Shown one piece after another: positions 14,452-23,791 of a stretch of DNA of 23,865 nucleotides. Origin of the DNA: an uncultured Rhodobiaceae bacterium (GTDB lineage Bacteria > Pseudomonadota > Alphaproteobacteria > RS24). Each line of letters opens with the position of its first letter. Position 1 is the stretch's first letter. The stretch spans positions 1 through 23,865 of the forward strand of contig CAJWBV010000001.1 of the NCBI GenBank assembly GCA_913020275.1, given 5' to 3'. The position numbers and the translations under genes were made by a program. The notes under the pieces are model-generated. The model saw only the letters and a program-made list of their open reading frames with translations. It had not been told where the DNA came from and did no database searches.

Positions 14452-16611
14452 CTTATATTCCAGCCGACGCGCATGCAAAAGCGGCTCGGTATAGCCGCTA
14501 GGCTGTTCGCGCCCCTTGAAAATCAAATCGCAAGCCGCGGCAAAGGCGATTGACCCGTCGAAATTTTCTGCCATTGGCGTATAGGCCGGATCATCTGCAT
14601 TTTGCCCGTCCACCACCAGCGCCATGCGTTTCATCGTCGCCATGACCTGATCTTCGCTACAAATGCCATGATGCAACCAATTGGCAATATGCTGGCTTGA
14701 AATGCGCAATGTCGCGCGGTCTTCCATCAAACCGACATCATGAATATCGGGCACTTTCGAGCACCCCACACCCTGGTCAATCCAACGCACCACATAACCC
14801 AAAATACCTTGCGCATTATTGTCCAATTCCTGTTGAACATCATCCGGGCTCCATTGCGGATGGGTTTCGACCGGCATGGTCAAGATTGTGTCCAGTGGCG
14901 CGCGTTGCCGCGCTTTCAAATCATTTTGCACGGCTTCCACATCCACGCGGTGATAGTGAATGGCGTGTACTGTGGCCGCCGTTGGTGAGGGTGCCCACGC
15001 ACAATCGGCACCGGCGCGCGGCTGGCCGATTTTCTGCTCCAGCATATCGGCCATCAAATCGGGCATGGCCCACATGCCCTTGCCAATCTGTGCGCGCCCC
15101 TGCAGGCCGCACGCCAGACCGATATCAACATTCCAGTCTTCATAGGCATTGAGCCAGCCCGTCGCCTTCATTTCCGCTTTGCGGATCATCGGACCCATTT
15201 CCATCGAGGTATGAATCTCATCGCCCGTGCGATCGAGAAAGCCAGTGTTGATGAAAATCACCCGCTGTTTGGCCGCACGAATACATTCTTTCAGATTGAC
15301 CGTCGTGCGGCGTTCTTCATCCATAATCCCCATTTTCATGGTCAGGGCCGGCAGGCCAAGTGCCGTCTCCACAGCAGCGAACAGCGTATCGGTGAAAGCC
15401 ACTTCTTCGGGCCCGTGCATTTTCGGTTTCACGATATAGACCGACCCGGCAGGGCTGTTTTTCAGCGCGGCATCGGCTTTGCCCAAATCATGCTTGGCAA
15501 GCAAACCGGTGACCAGCGCGTCCATAATGCCTTCGGGCACTTCGTCGCCACGATCGTCCAAAATCGCCGGATTGGTCATCAGATGCCCGACATTGCGGAT
15601 CAGCATGGTCGACAGGCCGGGTAGCGTGAACTGGCCACCCGCCAAATCGTGATAGGTGCGGTTATCGTTCAGCTTGCGCACCATTTCGCGGCCACCCTTT
15701 TTCATCGACACGGAAATGTCGCGTTTCAAAAGACCGAGCAAATTGCGATAGGCCTCAACCTTGTCTTCACCGTCAACGGCGGCCACACTGTCTTCGCAAT
15801 CCATAATTGTGGTAACGGCCGATTCCATCATGACATCGGCAACATGGGCCGGATCGTCCTTGCCGATATTATGGCCCGCATCGATCATAATCTCGACATG
15901 CAGGTCGTTGTTTTTCAGCAAAATGGCGGAAGGCGCACTGGCTTCGCCCTGAAAGCCGACACATTTTTCAGGATTTACAAGACCGGCCGACCCGCCTGCA
16001 TGGGCGGCCACCAACGCACCCTCAGCAATCGCGTATCCCGTCACGTCGGCATGCGAAACACCGTCAAGCGGGGCAATTTCGTCAAGCAGTGCCTTGGCAC
16101 GGCGTATTACTTCATTGCCGCGTGTCGGGTTATAGCTGCCGACCGGCGCCATATCGCCGTCTTGGGGAATAATATCCGTGCCGTAAAACGCATCATACAG
16201 GCTGCCCCAACGGGCATTGGCCGCATTGACCGCAAATCGTGCATTCTTGACCGGCACCACAAGCTGCGGGCCGGCGATTTTGGCAATTTCGGGGTCAACA
16301 TTGGCGGTTTCGATCTGGAAATCCGGCCCTTCCGGAACCAGATAGCCGATCTCTTCCAAAAACGCGCGATAGGCGGGCGCATCATGCGGGTGGCCTTTTT
16401 GCGCCACATGCCACGCGTCAATCTTGCCTTGCAAGTCGTCGCGCTTGGCGAGCAATGCTTTGTTCGTGTCGCGATGTGTATTGATGACTTCAGCCGCCGC
16501 CGCCCAGAAAGCATCGGCCGTCACATCCGTGCCCGCAACAGCCTCATTTTCGATGAAATCCGCAAGCTGTGTGTCGATCTGAAGGCCTGCCAATGTCGTT
16601 CGCTGTGTCAT
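14440..16611 (-). CDS. glcB: Malate synthase G
   Basis: The 723-residue product has exactly the usual malate synthase G length. It condenses glyoxylate with acetyl-CoA to malate and CoA in the cytoplasm. Visible landmarks are [15 protein letters not shown] in the N-terminal part, [37 protein letters not shown]-like [10 protein letters not shown], the metal/glyoxylate-site region [16 protein letters not shown] with [36 protein letters not shown], and a C-terminal domain with [37 protein letters not shown] precedes the ATG at 16611; open frame to 16671 runs towards the tRNA and is not needed. No glcDEF or isocitrate lyase gene is nearby, so its pathway partner is elsewhere. Confidence 0.97.
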   Translation of the reverse strand: MTQRTTLAGLQIDTQLADFIENEAVAGTDVTADAFWAAAAEVINTHRDTNKALLAKRDDLQGKIDAWHVAQKGHPHDAPAYRAFLEEIGYLVPEGPDFQIETANVDPEIAKIAGPQLVVPVKNARFAVNAANARWGSLYDAFYGTDIIPQDGDMAPVGSYNPTRGNEVIRRAKALLDEIAPLDGVSHADVTGYAIAEGALVAAHAGGSAGLVNPEKCVGFQGEASAPSAILLKNNDLHVEIMIDAGHNIGKDDPAHVADVMMESAVTTIMDCEDSVAAVDGEDKVEAYRNLLGLLKRDISVSMKKGGREMVRKLNDNRTYHDLAGGQFTLPGLSTMLIRNVGHLMTNPAILDDRGDEVPEGIMDALVTGLLAKHDLGKADAALKNSPAGSVYIVKPKMHGPEEVAFTDTLFAAVETALGLPALTMKMGIMDEERRTTVNLKECIRAAKQRVIFINTGFLDRTGDEIHTSMEMGPMIRKAEMKATGWLNAYEDWNVDIGLACGLQGRAQIGKGMWAMPDLMADMLEQKIGQPRAGADCAWAPSPTAATVHAIHYHRVDVEAVQNDLKARQRAPLDTILTMPVETHPQWSPDDVQQELDNNAQGILGYVVRWIDQGVGCSKVPDIHDVGLMEDRATLRISSQHIANWLHHGICSEDQVMATMKRMALVVDGQNADDPAYTPMAENFDGSIAFAAACDLIFKGREQPSGYTEPLLHARRLEYKARG

Positions 16612-16675
16612 TTTGCTCTCCCAATATGCATCCGCCGCCGGCTCCACATTGCGGGGCCGCACGATTTTCAAAAAA

Positions 16676-16765
16676 TGGCGGACAGAGAGGGATTCGAACC
16701 CTCGAGACGCGTTAACGCCTACACGCTTTCCAAGCGTGCGCCTTCAGCCACTCGGCCACCTGTCC
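16676..16765 (-). tRNA. tRNA-Ser, anticodon GGA
   Basis: The 90-base minus-strand sequence folds as a class II tRNA. The acceptor stem is GGACAGG (from 16765) with TCTGTCC (16686-16680), followed by discriminator G (16679) and an encoded CCA (16678-16676). The anticodon stem is CACGC/GCGTG with 7-base loop TTGGAAA, giving anticodon GGA at 16731-16729. The T arm is GAGGG-TTCGAAT-CCCTC. The long variable arm is typical of serine tRNAs. It reads UCC and UCU codons. Confidence 0.96.
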
Positions 16766-16774
16766 AGAAAGGCG

Positions 16775-16802
16775 AATATACCCGCCCACCGACTGAAAAC
16801 AA
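16775..16802 (-). promoter_or_regulatory. Probable tRNA-Ser promoter
   Basis: On the minus strand TTGTTT (16802-16797), a 16-base spacer and TATATT (16780-16775) end 9 bases before the mature tRNA 5' end. Spacing and hexamers fit a housekeeping promoter. It overlaps the space right after the lepA stop (16815). Confidence 0.5.
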
Positions 16803-16814
16803 GCGGTGATGCGC

Positions 16815-18614
16815 CTAATCGTCCATTTTGAGCGCGGAAATAAACGCGTCCTGGGGAATGTCGACCTTGCCGAACTGACGCATTTTCTTTTTGCCTTCTT
16901 TTTGCTTGTCGAGCAGTTTGCGCTTGCGGCTCACATCGCCACCATAGCATTTGGCCGTCACATCCTTACGCAGTGCGGCAATGGTTTCGCGCGCGATAAT
17001 TTTGCCGCCGAGTGCCGCCTGAATGGGAATTTTGAACAAATGGCGCGGGATCAAATCTTTCAGCCGTTCGCACATGGCCCGCCCGCGCATCTCGGCGCGC
17101 TCACGATGTACAATGGTCGACAGCGCATCCACCGGCTCGGAATTGACGAGAATGGACATTTTAACCAGATCGCCGGTTTTATAATCGCTCAATTGATAAT
17201 CGAAACTGGCATAGCCGCGCGTGGCAGATTTGAGCCGGTCGTAAAAATCAAACACCACCTCATTCAGCGGCAGGGCATATTCCAGCATGGCGCGCGAGCC
17301 GGCATAGCTCAGATTTTTCTGGCGTCCGCGCCGGTCTTCGCACAGTTTCAGCACGGCCCCCAAATATTCGTCCGGCACTAAAATCGAGGCATCAATCCAC
17401 GGCTCGTCAATATGGTCGACCTTAACAACATCCGGCATATCCGCCGGATTGTGCAATTCGATAACCGATCCGTCATTCATATGCAGGTGGTAGACCACTG
17501 ATGGCGCGGTCGTAATGAGGTCGATATCAAACTCGCGCTCAATGCGCTCGCGGATAATCTCCAAATGCAAAAGCCCCAGAAAACCACACCGGAAACCGAA
17601 ACCCAGCGCCGCGCTGGTTTCCATTTCATAATCGAAACTCGCATCGTTCAGCCGCAGTTTTGCCATGGCTTCGCGCAAATCCTCAAACTGGCTTGAATCC
17701 GTGGGAAACAGCCCGCAAAAAACCACCGGCTGGGAAGGCTTGAACCCGTCCAGAATATCGGCGCAAGGCACGCGGTCTTCCGTCACCGTATCGCCGACGC
17801 GGGTGTCGGCCACTTGTTTGATGGCGGCGGTGAAATAACCGATTTCGCCGGGGCCAAGCGCATCCACCGTGTCGCGCTTTGGCCGGAACACGCCCACCTG
17901 GTCGACCAAATGCGTGGCGCCGGTCGACATCATGCGGATTTTCTGGCCCTTTTTCAGTGTGCCGTCGATAATCCGCACCAGCACCACCACGCCCAGATAA
18001 GCGTCATACCAGCTATCGACCAGCATGGCCTTGAGCGGCGCGGCATCATCGCCGTCGGGTGCGGGCAGTTGCGTGACAATCGCTTCCAGCACATCGTCAA
18101 CACCCAGCCCCGTTTTGGCCGAAATATTGACCGCGCCGGACGTGTCGAGCCCGATGACATCTTCAATCTGCCCACATACGCGCGGGCAATCAGCCGCCGG
18201 CAAATCCACCTTATTCAACACCGGCACAATCTCGTGATCGACCGCAATCGCCTGATAGACATTGGCGAGCGTCTGGGCCTCAACCCCCTGGCTGGCGTCA
18301 ACCACAAGAAGCGAACCCTCACACGCCGCCAGCGAGCGGTTAACCTCATAGGCAAAATCGACATGGCCGGGCGTATCGATGAGATTGAGCTGATAGGTCT
18401 GGCCGTCGGCCGCCTGGTAATCGAGCCGAACGGTTTGCGCCTTGATGGTAATGCCGCGCTCGCGCTCCAGCTCCATATTGTCCAGCACCTGTTCCTGCAT
18501 TTCGCGCGTCGACAACCCGCCGGTCAGTTGTATCAGGCGGTCGGCAAGCGTCGACTTGCCATGGTCGATATGCGCGATAATCGCGAAATTGCGGATGTTT
18601 TTTTGAACCGTCAT
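16815..18614 (-). CDS. lepA: Elongation factor 4 (LepA)
   Basis: This 599-residue translational GTPase has the usual LepA length. G motifs are visible: AHIDHGKST (14-22), the switch I region [17 protein letters not shown] (80-84), and NKVD (134-137). The LepA-specific C-terminal half follows, with [39 protein letters not shown], and the basic C-terminal domain ending in [27 protein letters not shown]. LepA binds ribosomes and affects their progress or assembly under stress. It follows pheT on the same strand after 66 bases and may be read from that transcript or from its own promoter; I did not find a convincing one. Confidence 0.98.
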   Translation of the reverse strand: MTVQKNIRNFAIIAHIDHGKSTLADRLIQLTGGLSTREMQEQVLDNMELERERGITIKAQTVRLDYQAADGQTYQLNLIDTPGHVDFAYEVNRSLAACEGSLLVVDASQGVEAQTLANVYQAIAVDHEIVPVLNKVDLPAADCPRVCGQIEDVIGLDTSGAVNISAKTGLGVDDVLEAIVTQLPAPDGDDAAPLKAMLVDSWYDAYLGVVVLVRIIDGTLKKGQKIRMMSTGATHLVDQVGVFRPKRDTVDALGPGEIGYFTAAIKQVADTRVGDTVTEDRVPCADILDGFKPSQPVVFCGLFPTDSSQFEDLREAMAKLRLNDASFDYEMETSAALGFGFRCGFLGLLHLEIIRERIEREFDIDLITTAPSVVYHLHMNDGSVIELHNPADMPDVVKVDHIDEPWIDASILVPDEYLGAVLKLCEDRRGRQKNLSYAGSRAMLEYALPLNEVVFDFYDRLKSATRGYASFDYQLSDYKTGDLVKMSILVNSEPVDALSTIVHRERAEMRGRAMCERLKDLIPRHLFKIPIQAALGGKIIARETIAALRKDVTAKCYGGDVSRKRKLLDKQKEGKKKMRQFGKVDIPQDAFISALKMDD

Positions 18615-18680
18615 ATAAGCCCTATATCACTGGCGGGCGTGTTCGCCAATGCGTCAAAATGCGAGGAGAAATGCAGGTGC

Positions 18681-21098
18681 TCAGCCGCGCAGGCGGCCAC
18701 CTGTGGCCTTGACCACCGCCGCCGTCACTTTTTCGCACACGGCTTCGATCTCGGCATCAGTCAAAGTCGCCTGCGTCGGTTGCAGGCTAACCTCAAGTCC
18801 GACAGATTTCATGCCCTCGGTCAATTGCCCGCCCTCAAACACATCGAAAACACGCACCGAGGTGATAAGCTTTTTGTCGGCGCCGCGCGCCGCGCGCACG
18901 ATATCTGCCGCCGGAATTGGGCTTTCCACCTCAAAGGCAAAATCGCGCCGTACCATTTGCAGATTGGACAGCGCCAGCGCCGGACGCGCAATGTCACTGC
19001 CGGCCTGTTTGGGTGCTTTCGGCTCCGGCACAGTTTCCGGCCACATTTCAAAAGCAACCATCGGAATATCAATATCGAAACGCGCCAACAGTGCCGGATG
19101 CAATTCGCCAAACACCGCCATCGGCTCGCGTGGGTTGCGCGCCAAAATGCCGGAACGCCCCGGATGGTAACATCCGGCCCCGTTTGCCGTATCAACCGAC
19201 AACACCTGCAACGTGTCGGTCGCCACGCCGCAAGCCGCAAGCGCAGCTTCGGCATCGGCGCGCGCCGCATAAGCGTCAACCGGCCGCGCCGCGGCGGTCC
19301 ATGTTTTCACCCCGCCAAGACCGGCGCGCAATCCGGCTGCGGCAAAACGCTGCGCGCCCGGTGTCGCGGCTTTGAACTCGTTGCCCAATTCGAACAGATT
19401 GATCACCCGTGCGCCGCGATCGGCATTTTTTTGCGCCGCGACCATCAGGCCGGGCAATAGCGACGGGCGCATATGGCTGAGATCGGATGAAATGGGATTG
19501 GCAAGCTCCAGCCCTTGCGCCACATCAAATGCGGCGGCGTGTTCTGCCGATATGAACGACCAAGTAACCGCCTCGACCAGCCCGCGTCCGGCCAGCGCGC
19601 GCCGCATCAAACCGGCGCGGCGTTGTGCCAATGTCAGGCTTGGTCGGACAATCCCCGCGGCTTGCGGCAAGGGCGTTGCGGGCACTTCGTCCAGCCCGTA
19701 AATACGAATGATTTCTTCGACAATATCGGCTCCTTGCGTAGCGTCATCAATATCCGGCCGCCAACTGGGTACATCCACCTGCCAAGGCTTGCCTTTTTTC
19801 ACCTCGAAGCCCAGTTGGGTCAGGATGGCCTGCATGTCGGCTTCGTCAATTTCAAGGCCGGTAAGCTGATGCACACGCGCAGGCTCAAAACGCACGGTCT
19901 TTTTGTTATCGGGCACCGCGCCCGCCATCACCGGCGCACACACAGTGCCGCCGCAAATTTCAACAATCATCTGCACGGCCAGCGCCAAACCCGTTTCGAC
20001 CGACGCCGGATCAACCCCACGCTCAAACCGATAACGCGCATCGCTGTCAATATTGTGGTGACGGCCCGACAGCGCAATAGCCACCGGATCAAACCAAGCG
20101 CTTTCGACCAGCACGTTTTTTGTCTGAAGCGTACTGCCCGACGCCAAACCGCCCATAATACCGGCCAAACCAAGCACACCCCTATCATCGGCGATGACGC
20201 AGTCGGTGGCATTTAACTCGTAAGTTTCCTCGTCCAGTGCGACAAAACTTTCGCCCGCCTTGGCCTGACGTGCCTGCACCGTGCCGGCAAGCGTGTCGGC
20301 GTCATAGACATGGAGCGGACGCCCGCGATCATAGGAAATATAATTGGTGATATCGACAAGCGCACTGATCGGCTTCAGCCCTATAGCCGAAAGCCGCGCG
20401 CGCAACCAGTCGGGGCTCGGCCCGTTTTTGACCCCCTCAATGCGGCATCCGGCAAACACCGGACAGCTTTCTCCGCTCACGTCAATTGGGGTGCCGCCCT
20501 TTTTTTCCACTTTGATGGGGCGCGTGGCGTCCTCTTTCATGGTGCCCAAACCGGCAGCCGCCAGATCGCGGGCTATGCCGCGCACGCCCAGACAATCGGG
20601 TCGGTTCGGCGTGATGCCGATTTCGATCATCGGGTCATCAAGCCCCAATGCCACCGCCGCCGGACTGCCAATGCTCGCGCCCGCCTCCAATTCGATAATG
20701 CCGTCATGGTCGTCATTCAGGCCAAGTTCGGCGCCCGAACACATCATGCCGCGGCTTTCGACACCGCGAATTTTCGCCTTGCCAAGAACCATGCCGCTGG
20801 CCGGTATGACCGCGCCTTCCTGCGCCAATATACCGACGAGGCCGGCGCGCGCGTTGGGCGCACCGCATACGAGTTGCTGTTCGCCGCCGCCACTTTTGAC
20901 CGTGCAGATTTGCAAGCGATCGGCTTCCGGATGCGGCGCGGTGGCGATAATCTCGGCCACCTCAAAATTGGCGAAGGTTTCCGACGGGTCGACCAGCGCT
21001 TCAACTTCCAGCCCGATGAGCGTTAGTTTGTCGGCGATCTCGTCGAGCGAAGCGGACGTGTCGAGATGATCTTTGAGCCAGGAGAGCGTGAATTTCAT
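18681..21098 (-). CDS. pheT: Phenylalanyl-tRNA synthetase beta subunit
   Basis: This 805-residue protein is the large subunit of the (alpha-beta)2 enzyme that charges tRNA-Phe. Domain order is as expected: N-terminal MKFTLSWLKDHLD, an OB-fold tRNA-binding region (~40-150, with ATAPHPEADRLQICTV and MCSGAELGL), the B3/B4 editing region (~210-380, with ALVDITNYISYDRGRPLHVYDAD and GIMGG), the B5 domain (~400-475, VPSWRPDIDDATQGADIVEEIIRIYGLDEVP), the catalytic-like core, and the C-terminal anticodon-binding FDX-ACB domain (~711-804, QMVRRDFAFEV and GMKSVGLEVSLQP). It begins 9 bases after pheS, forming the usual pheST pair. Confidence 0.98.
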   Translation of the reverse strand: MKFTLSWLKDHLDTSASLDEIADKLTLIGLEVEALVDPSETFANFEVAEIIATAPHPEADRLQICTVKSGGGEQQLVCGAPNARAGLVGILAQEGAVIPASGMVLGKAKIRGVESRGMMCSGAELGLNDDHDGIIELEAGASIGSPAAVALGLDDPMIEIGITPNRPDCLGVRGIARDLAAAGLGTMKEDATRPIKVEKKGGTPIDVSGESCPVFAGCRIEGVKNGPSPDWLRARLSAIGLKPISALVDITNYISYDRGRPLHVYDADTLAGTVQARQAKAGESFVALDEETYELNATDCVIADDRGVLGLAGIMGGLASGSTLQTKNVLVESAWFDPVAIALSGRHHNIDSDARYRFERGVDPASVETGLALAVQMIVEICGGTVCAPVMAGAVPDNKKTVRFEPARVHQLTGLEIDEADMQAILTQLGFEVKKGKPWQVDVPSWRPDIDDATQGADIVEEIIRIYGLDEVPATPLPQAAGIVRPSLTLAQRRAGLMRRALAGRGLVEAVTWSFISAEHAAAFDVAQGLELANPISSDLSHMRPSLLPGLMVAAQKNADRGARVINLFELGNEFKAATPGAQRFAAAGLRAGLGGVKTWTAAARPVDAYAARADAEAALAACGVATDTLQVLSVDTANGAGCYHPGRSGILARNPREPMAVFGELHPALLARFDIDIPMVAFEMWPETVPEPKAPKQAGSDIARPALALSNLQMVRRDFAFEVESPIPAADIVRAARGADKKLITSVRVFDVFEGGQLTEGMKSVGLEVSLQPTQATLTDAEIEAVCEKVTAAVVKATGGRLRG

Positions 21099-21107
21099 AC
21101 CTCTCTC

Positions 21108-22211
21108 CTATTTCGCCGCCAGCGATTTGTTGGACAGCCCCCCGGCCAGTCCGGGCACGTCAATCGGCAAAAAACCGTAATGTTTCAGCCAGCGCAAATC
21201 AGCACCGAAAAAGGCCCTCAAGTCGGGCATGCCGTATTTCAGCATGGCCAAGCGGTCAATGCCCATGCCGAAGGCAAAGCCCTGATATTTTTCCACGTCA
21301 ATGCCCGCATGGGTCAGCACATGTGGGTTGACCATGCCGCTACCGCCAATTTCCATCCAGTCATCACCACTGCCGACCACCAGCTTGTCGCCGTCACGGT
21401 GGCAGCGCATATCGACCTCCATGCTGGGCTCGGTAAAGGGGAAATAGCTCGGCCGGAACCGGATGGCGACATTGTCAACCTCGAAAAACGCCGTCAAAAA
21501 TGCTTCCAGCGTGTGTTTCAAATGCCCCATATGCGTGGCCTCATCGACCACCAACCCCTCGATTTGGTGAAACATCGGCGTGTGCGTTTGGTCGCTGTCG
21601 CACCGATAGGTGCGCCCCGGCGCGATAAACCGGAAGGGCGGGTCGCCGGCCTGCATGGTGCGCACCTGCACGGGGCTTGTATGCGTGCGCAGCAGAAGCG
21701 GCTCGCCGTCTTCTTCCGCCGTCAGATAGAACGTGTCGTGCATTTGCCGTGCGGGGTGGGCTTCGGGAATATTCAGCGCGGTGAAATTGTAAAACCCGCT
21801 TTCAATATCCGGGCCTTCGGCCACGTCAAAGCCCATGCTGGCAAAAATCGCCGAAAGCTCTTCCATCGTCTGGCTGACCGGGTGAATGCGCCCTTCAAAT
21901 TGCGGGTCGGTGTCAACCGGCAGGGTCATATCAAGCGTTTCCGATGCCAGACGCCGCGACATGTCTTCGGCCTCCAGCGTCGCTCGGCGGCTTTGCACGG
22001 CTTCCGTGACACGTATTTTAAGCTGATTGAAAACCGGGCCCAGCCGCTGGCGGTCATCGGCATCCATGCCGCCCAGCGTTTTGAGCAGCGCCGAAACTTC
22101 ACCCTTTTTGCCCAGCGCCGCGACGCGCACATCTTCCAACGCCGACAGGTCTGTCGCCGCCGCAATCGCGTCCATTATTCGGGTTTCAACCGCGCCCGTT
22201 TCGTCTTGCAT
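21108..22211 (-). CDS. pheS: Phenylalanyl-tRNA synthetase alpha subunit
   Basis: This 367-residue class II synthetase catalytic subunit activates phenylalanine and transfers it to tRNA-Phe. The N-terminal ~90 residues form the coiled-coil arm. The catalytic core shows [47 protein letters not shown], motif 2 with [10 protein letters not shown] and [38 protein letters not shown], and motif 3 [22 protein letters not shown]. It is full length. It lies 99 bases after rplT on the same strand, and that gap holds a short repeat and a small hairpin. Confidence 0.98.
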   Translation of the reverse strand: MQDETGAVETRIMDAIAAATDLSALEDVRVAALGKKGEVSALLKTLGGMDADDRQRLGPVFNQLKIRVTEAVQSRRATLEAEDMSRRLASETLDMTLPVDTDPQFEGRIHPVSQTMEELSAIFASMGFDVAEGPDIESGFYNFTALNIPEAHPARQMHDTFYLTAEEDGEPLLLRTHTSPVQVRTMQAGDPPFRFIAPGRTYRCDSDQTHTPMFHQIEGLVVDEATHMGHLKHTLEAFLTAFFEVDNVAIRFRPSYFPFTEPSMEVDMRCHRDGDKLVVGSGDDWMEIGGSGMVNPHVLTHAGIDVEKYQGFAFGMGIDRLAMLKYGMPDLRAFFGADLRWLKHYGFLPIDVPGLAGGLSNKSLAAK

Positions 22212-22240
22212 GCCGAAGGCTCCTGATGGTCACAAGTTTG

Positions 22241-22269
22241 TTATGCCACAAGACTCTTATGCCATAAGA
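22241..22269. repeat. Imperfect tandem 13-mer between rplT and pheS
   Basis: TTATGCCACAAGA (22241-22253) and TTATGCCATAAGA (22257-22269) match at 12 of 13 positions with a period of 16. The second copy sits in a small palindrome, CTTAT-GCC-ATAAG (22256-22268). A further hairpin, GCGTGT with ACACGC (22273-22278 with 22284-22289), follows towards rplT. The cluster fills much of the 99-base rplT-pheS gap. It may be a regulator site or an mRNA-processing element; there is no T-run to make it a terminator. Confidence 0.5.
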
Positions 22270-22310
22270 ATCGCGTGTGCACGACACGCAAATCCACCTC
22301 AAACCGGCTG

Positions 22311-22667
22311 TTAACCGAGCGCTTCGCGGGCCTTGCCGACCAGAGCCTCAAATGCCGCCGGTTCGTGAACGGCAAGGTCGGCCAGCATTTTGCGGTCAAC
22401 CTCAATGCCGGCTTTGCCCAGCCCGTCGATAAACCGGCCATAAGGCAGGCCGTGCATGCGCGAGGCGGCATTGATGCGCTGGATCCACAGAGCGCGGAAA
22501 TTGCGCTTGCGCGTGCGCCGGTCGCGATAGGCATACTGCCCCGCTTTGGTGACCGCCTGTTTGGCAACACGAATGGTATTTTTGCGCCGGCCGTAATAAC
22601 CCTTGGCCTTGGCAAGAACTTTTTTATGGCGTGCGTGGGACGTCACGCCGCGTTTTACACGAGACAT
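22311..22667 (-). CDS. rplT: 50S ribosomal protein L20
   Basis: The 118-residue product is standard L20: a highly basic N-terminal extension ([30 protein letters not shown]), then [38 protein letters not shown] and the C-terminal globular domain. L20 binds 23S rRNA early in large-subunit assembly and, in several bacteria, represses its own operon by binding the leader mRNA. It starts 9 bases after rpmI, with a G-rich ribosome site in between. infC, often the first gene of this operon in other bacteria, is not adjacent here. Confidence 0.98.
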   Translation of the reverse strand: MSRVKRGVTSHARHKKVLAKAKGYYGRRKNTIRVAKQAVTKAGQYAYRDRRTRKRNFRALWIQRINAASRMHGLPYGRFIDGLGKAGIEVDRKMLADLAVHEPAAFEALVGKAREALG

Positions 22668-22676
22668 TTTCGCCCC

Positions 22677-22874
22677 CTAGCCGTTTGGCAGAAATTTCCG
22701 CACGATGCGGGCATCGGGTTCCGACAGAATTGCCGTGCCGCGCTGGTTACGGATTTGTTTGTTGGTACGTTTGATCATGCCGTGGCGTTTACCCGCCTGA
22801 CCGGCACGAACCTTGCCCGATGCTGTCAGCTTGAAACGCTTTTTGGCACCGCTTTTGGTCTTCATTTTGGGCAT
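22677..22874 (-). CDS. rpmI: 50S ribosomal protein L35
   Basis: The 65-residue product starts [23 protein letters not shown] and continues with [19 protein letters not shown], typical L35. The ATG at 22874 has AAGGA upstream. The frame is open to 23009, but that stretch corresponds to the leader and promoter and is not L35-like. It is the first gene of rpmI-rplT, probably continuing into pheST. Confidence 0.97.
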   Translation of the reverse strand: MPKMKTKSGAKKRFKLTASGKVRAGQAGKRHGMIKRTNKQIRNQRGTAILSEPDARIVRKFLPNG

Positions 22875-22906
22875 TTCGCTTTTCCTTCGTTCGAGGTGAC
22901 CTTTGA

Positions 22907-22940
22907 AACCGGCCTGGCAGCCCTTTTCAGCCAGCCGGTT
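22907..22940 (-). promoter_or_regulatory. Strong hairpin in the rpmI-rplT leader
   Basis: The leader folds into an 11-bp stem with one bulged base. AACCGG (22907-22912) pairs with CCGGTT (22935-22940), and CTGGC (22914-22918) pairs with GCCAG (22930-22934), leaving an 11-base loop; base 22913 is bulged. It stands about 33 bases before the rpmI ATG and is not followed by a T-run, so it is not an ordinary terminator. By analogy with L20-controlled leaders in other bacteria it may be an L20 binding site, but I did not verify a structural match. Confidence 0.5.
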
Positions 22941-22970
22941 CTGACGCATGGGAAACCCGTGCGCGGTCGT

Positions 22971-22998
22971 TTTATACGCATCTTGGCGAAAAATGCAA
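22971..22998 (-). promoter_or_regulatory. Probable rpmI promoter
   Basis: On the minus strand TTGCAT (22998-22993) and TATAAA (22976-22971) are separated by 16 bases, about 100 bases before the rpmI ATG. This predicts a leader of roughly 90 bases that includes the hairpin at 22907-22940. Confidence 0.55.
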
Positions 22999-23013
22999 CA
23001 TTCACGCACCGTT

Positions 23014-23019
23014 TATAAT
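23014..23019 (+). promoter_or_regulatory. Perfect -10 box before the glycerophosphodiesterase gene
   Basis: TATAAT at 23014-23019 matches the consensus exactly and lies 43 bases before the ATG at 23063. No good -35 box stands 16-18 bases upstream, so the promoter may be activator-dependent or this may be chance. Confidence 0.35.
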
Positions 23020-23062
23020 ATGTGTTACATGAAAGCTCCGAGCATATGAGGAAATCTGCTCC

Positions 23063-23791
23063 ATGAACCGACCCCTCAATATTGCCCATCGCGGCGGCGC
23101 CAATTTATGGCCGGAAAACACCTTGGAAGCCTTTGATAATGCCATTAATGCCGGTGTTGACGGTATAGAATGCGACATTCAGCACACACGCGACGACAGG
23201 CTGGTTATCCATCACGATGACCGGCTGAAGCCGGAAGCCACGCGCGAAAGTGGAAACTGGCTTACAGCCCCCACACCCAGAATACGCGAACTTGACCGAA
23301 GCGAACTTGACGTGCTGGATGTCGGCCGCCTGCAACCGGACAGCGCCTACAGCCAAACCCGCGCCGGACAAACGCCGATAGACGGCGCCCGCATCCCCGA
23401 TTTTGACGCGGTGAACCGGCTGATTGCAACGCGCACGGGCCCGGAATTTCGCCTTTACTGCGAACTGAAAACCCATTTGCTGGACGACACGGCCGCGCAC
23501 GCCCGCCTTGATGCGGTCCACTGTCTCGACGCCGCGGACCGAGCCGACGCGGCAGGGCGTACACTTGCCGCAGGATTCCTCGACGCAGAATTCAAAGGCG
23601 TAGCGCGCCTGATCCGACAGGTCGACGCTGTCATCATACACCACAACACCGCCATGACCAACGCCGGCGCCATTGGTGGCCATGGCCTCGTAATCCATTT
23701 CAAGATCGAAAAGGCGCGGCGGAAGGGTGGCTCCGGGTGGAACCCCTACGACGCCCTCGACGCTCTGACCCCGGGGGCCGAGTCCGAGTAG
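23063..23791 (+). CDS. Glycerophosphodiester phosphodiesterase, truncated and fused to foreign sequence
   Basis: Residues 1 to ~140 are a clear GDPD-type TIM-barrel start: IAHRGG (7-12), PENTLEAF (17-24), GIECDIQ with the metal-binding Glu36 and Asp38, and VIHHDDRL with the second catalytic histidine, then DVGRL, PIDGARIP and LYCELKT. These enzymes hydrolyse glycerophosphodiesters to glycerol 3-phosphate and an alcohol. From about residue 141-148 (bases 23480-23510) the translation stops resembling GDPD. The rest is the antisense reading of a different gene on the minus strand, so the predicted 242-residue product is a chimera and lacks about the second half of the barrel. GAGGA lies 10 bases before the ATG. 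Only the 5' part should be trusted. Confidence 0.75.
   Translation: MNRPLNIAHRGGANLWPENTLEAFDNAINAGVDGIECDIQHTRDDRLVIHHDDRLKPEATRESGNWLTAPTPRIRELDRSELDVLDVGRLQPDSAYSQTRAGQTPIDGARIPDFDAVNRLIATRTGPEFRLYCELKTHLLDDTAAHARLDAVHCLDAADRADAAGRTLAAGFLDAEFKGVARLIRQVDAVIIHHNTAMTNAGAIGGHGLVIHFKIEKARRKGGSGWNPYDALDALTPGAESE

Noticed and set aside
15649..16809. A plus-strand open frame of ~386 codons opposite glcB and the tRNA
   Set aside because: It runs through the tRNA-Ser gene and has no recognisable motif; it is a shadow of glcB.
17814..19460. A long plus-strand open frame (about 548 codons) opposite lepA and pheT
   Set aside because: It is antisense to two unmistakable conserved genes; its translation is rich in Arg, His and Gln with no domain-like pattern, as expected from GC-rich codon structure on the opposite strand.
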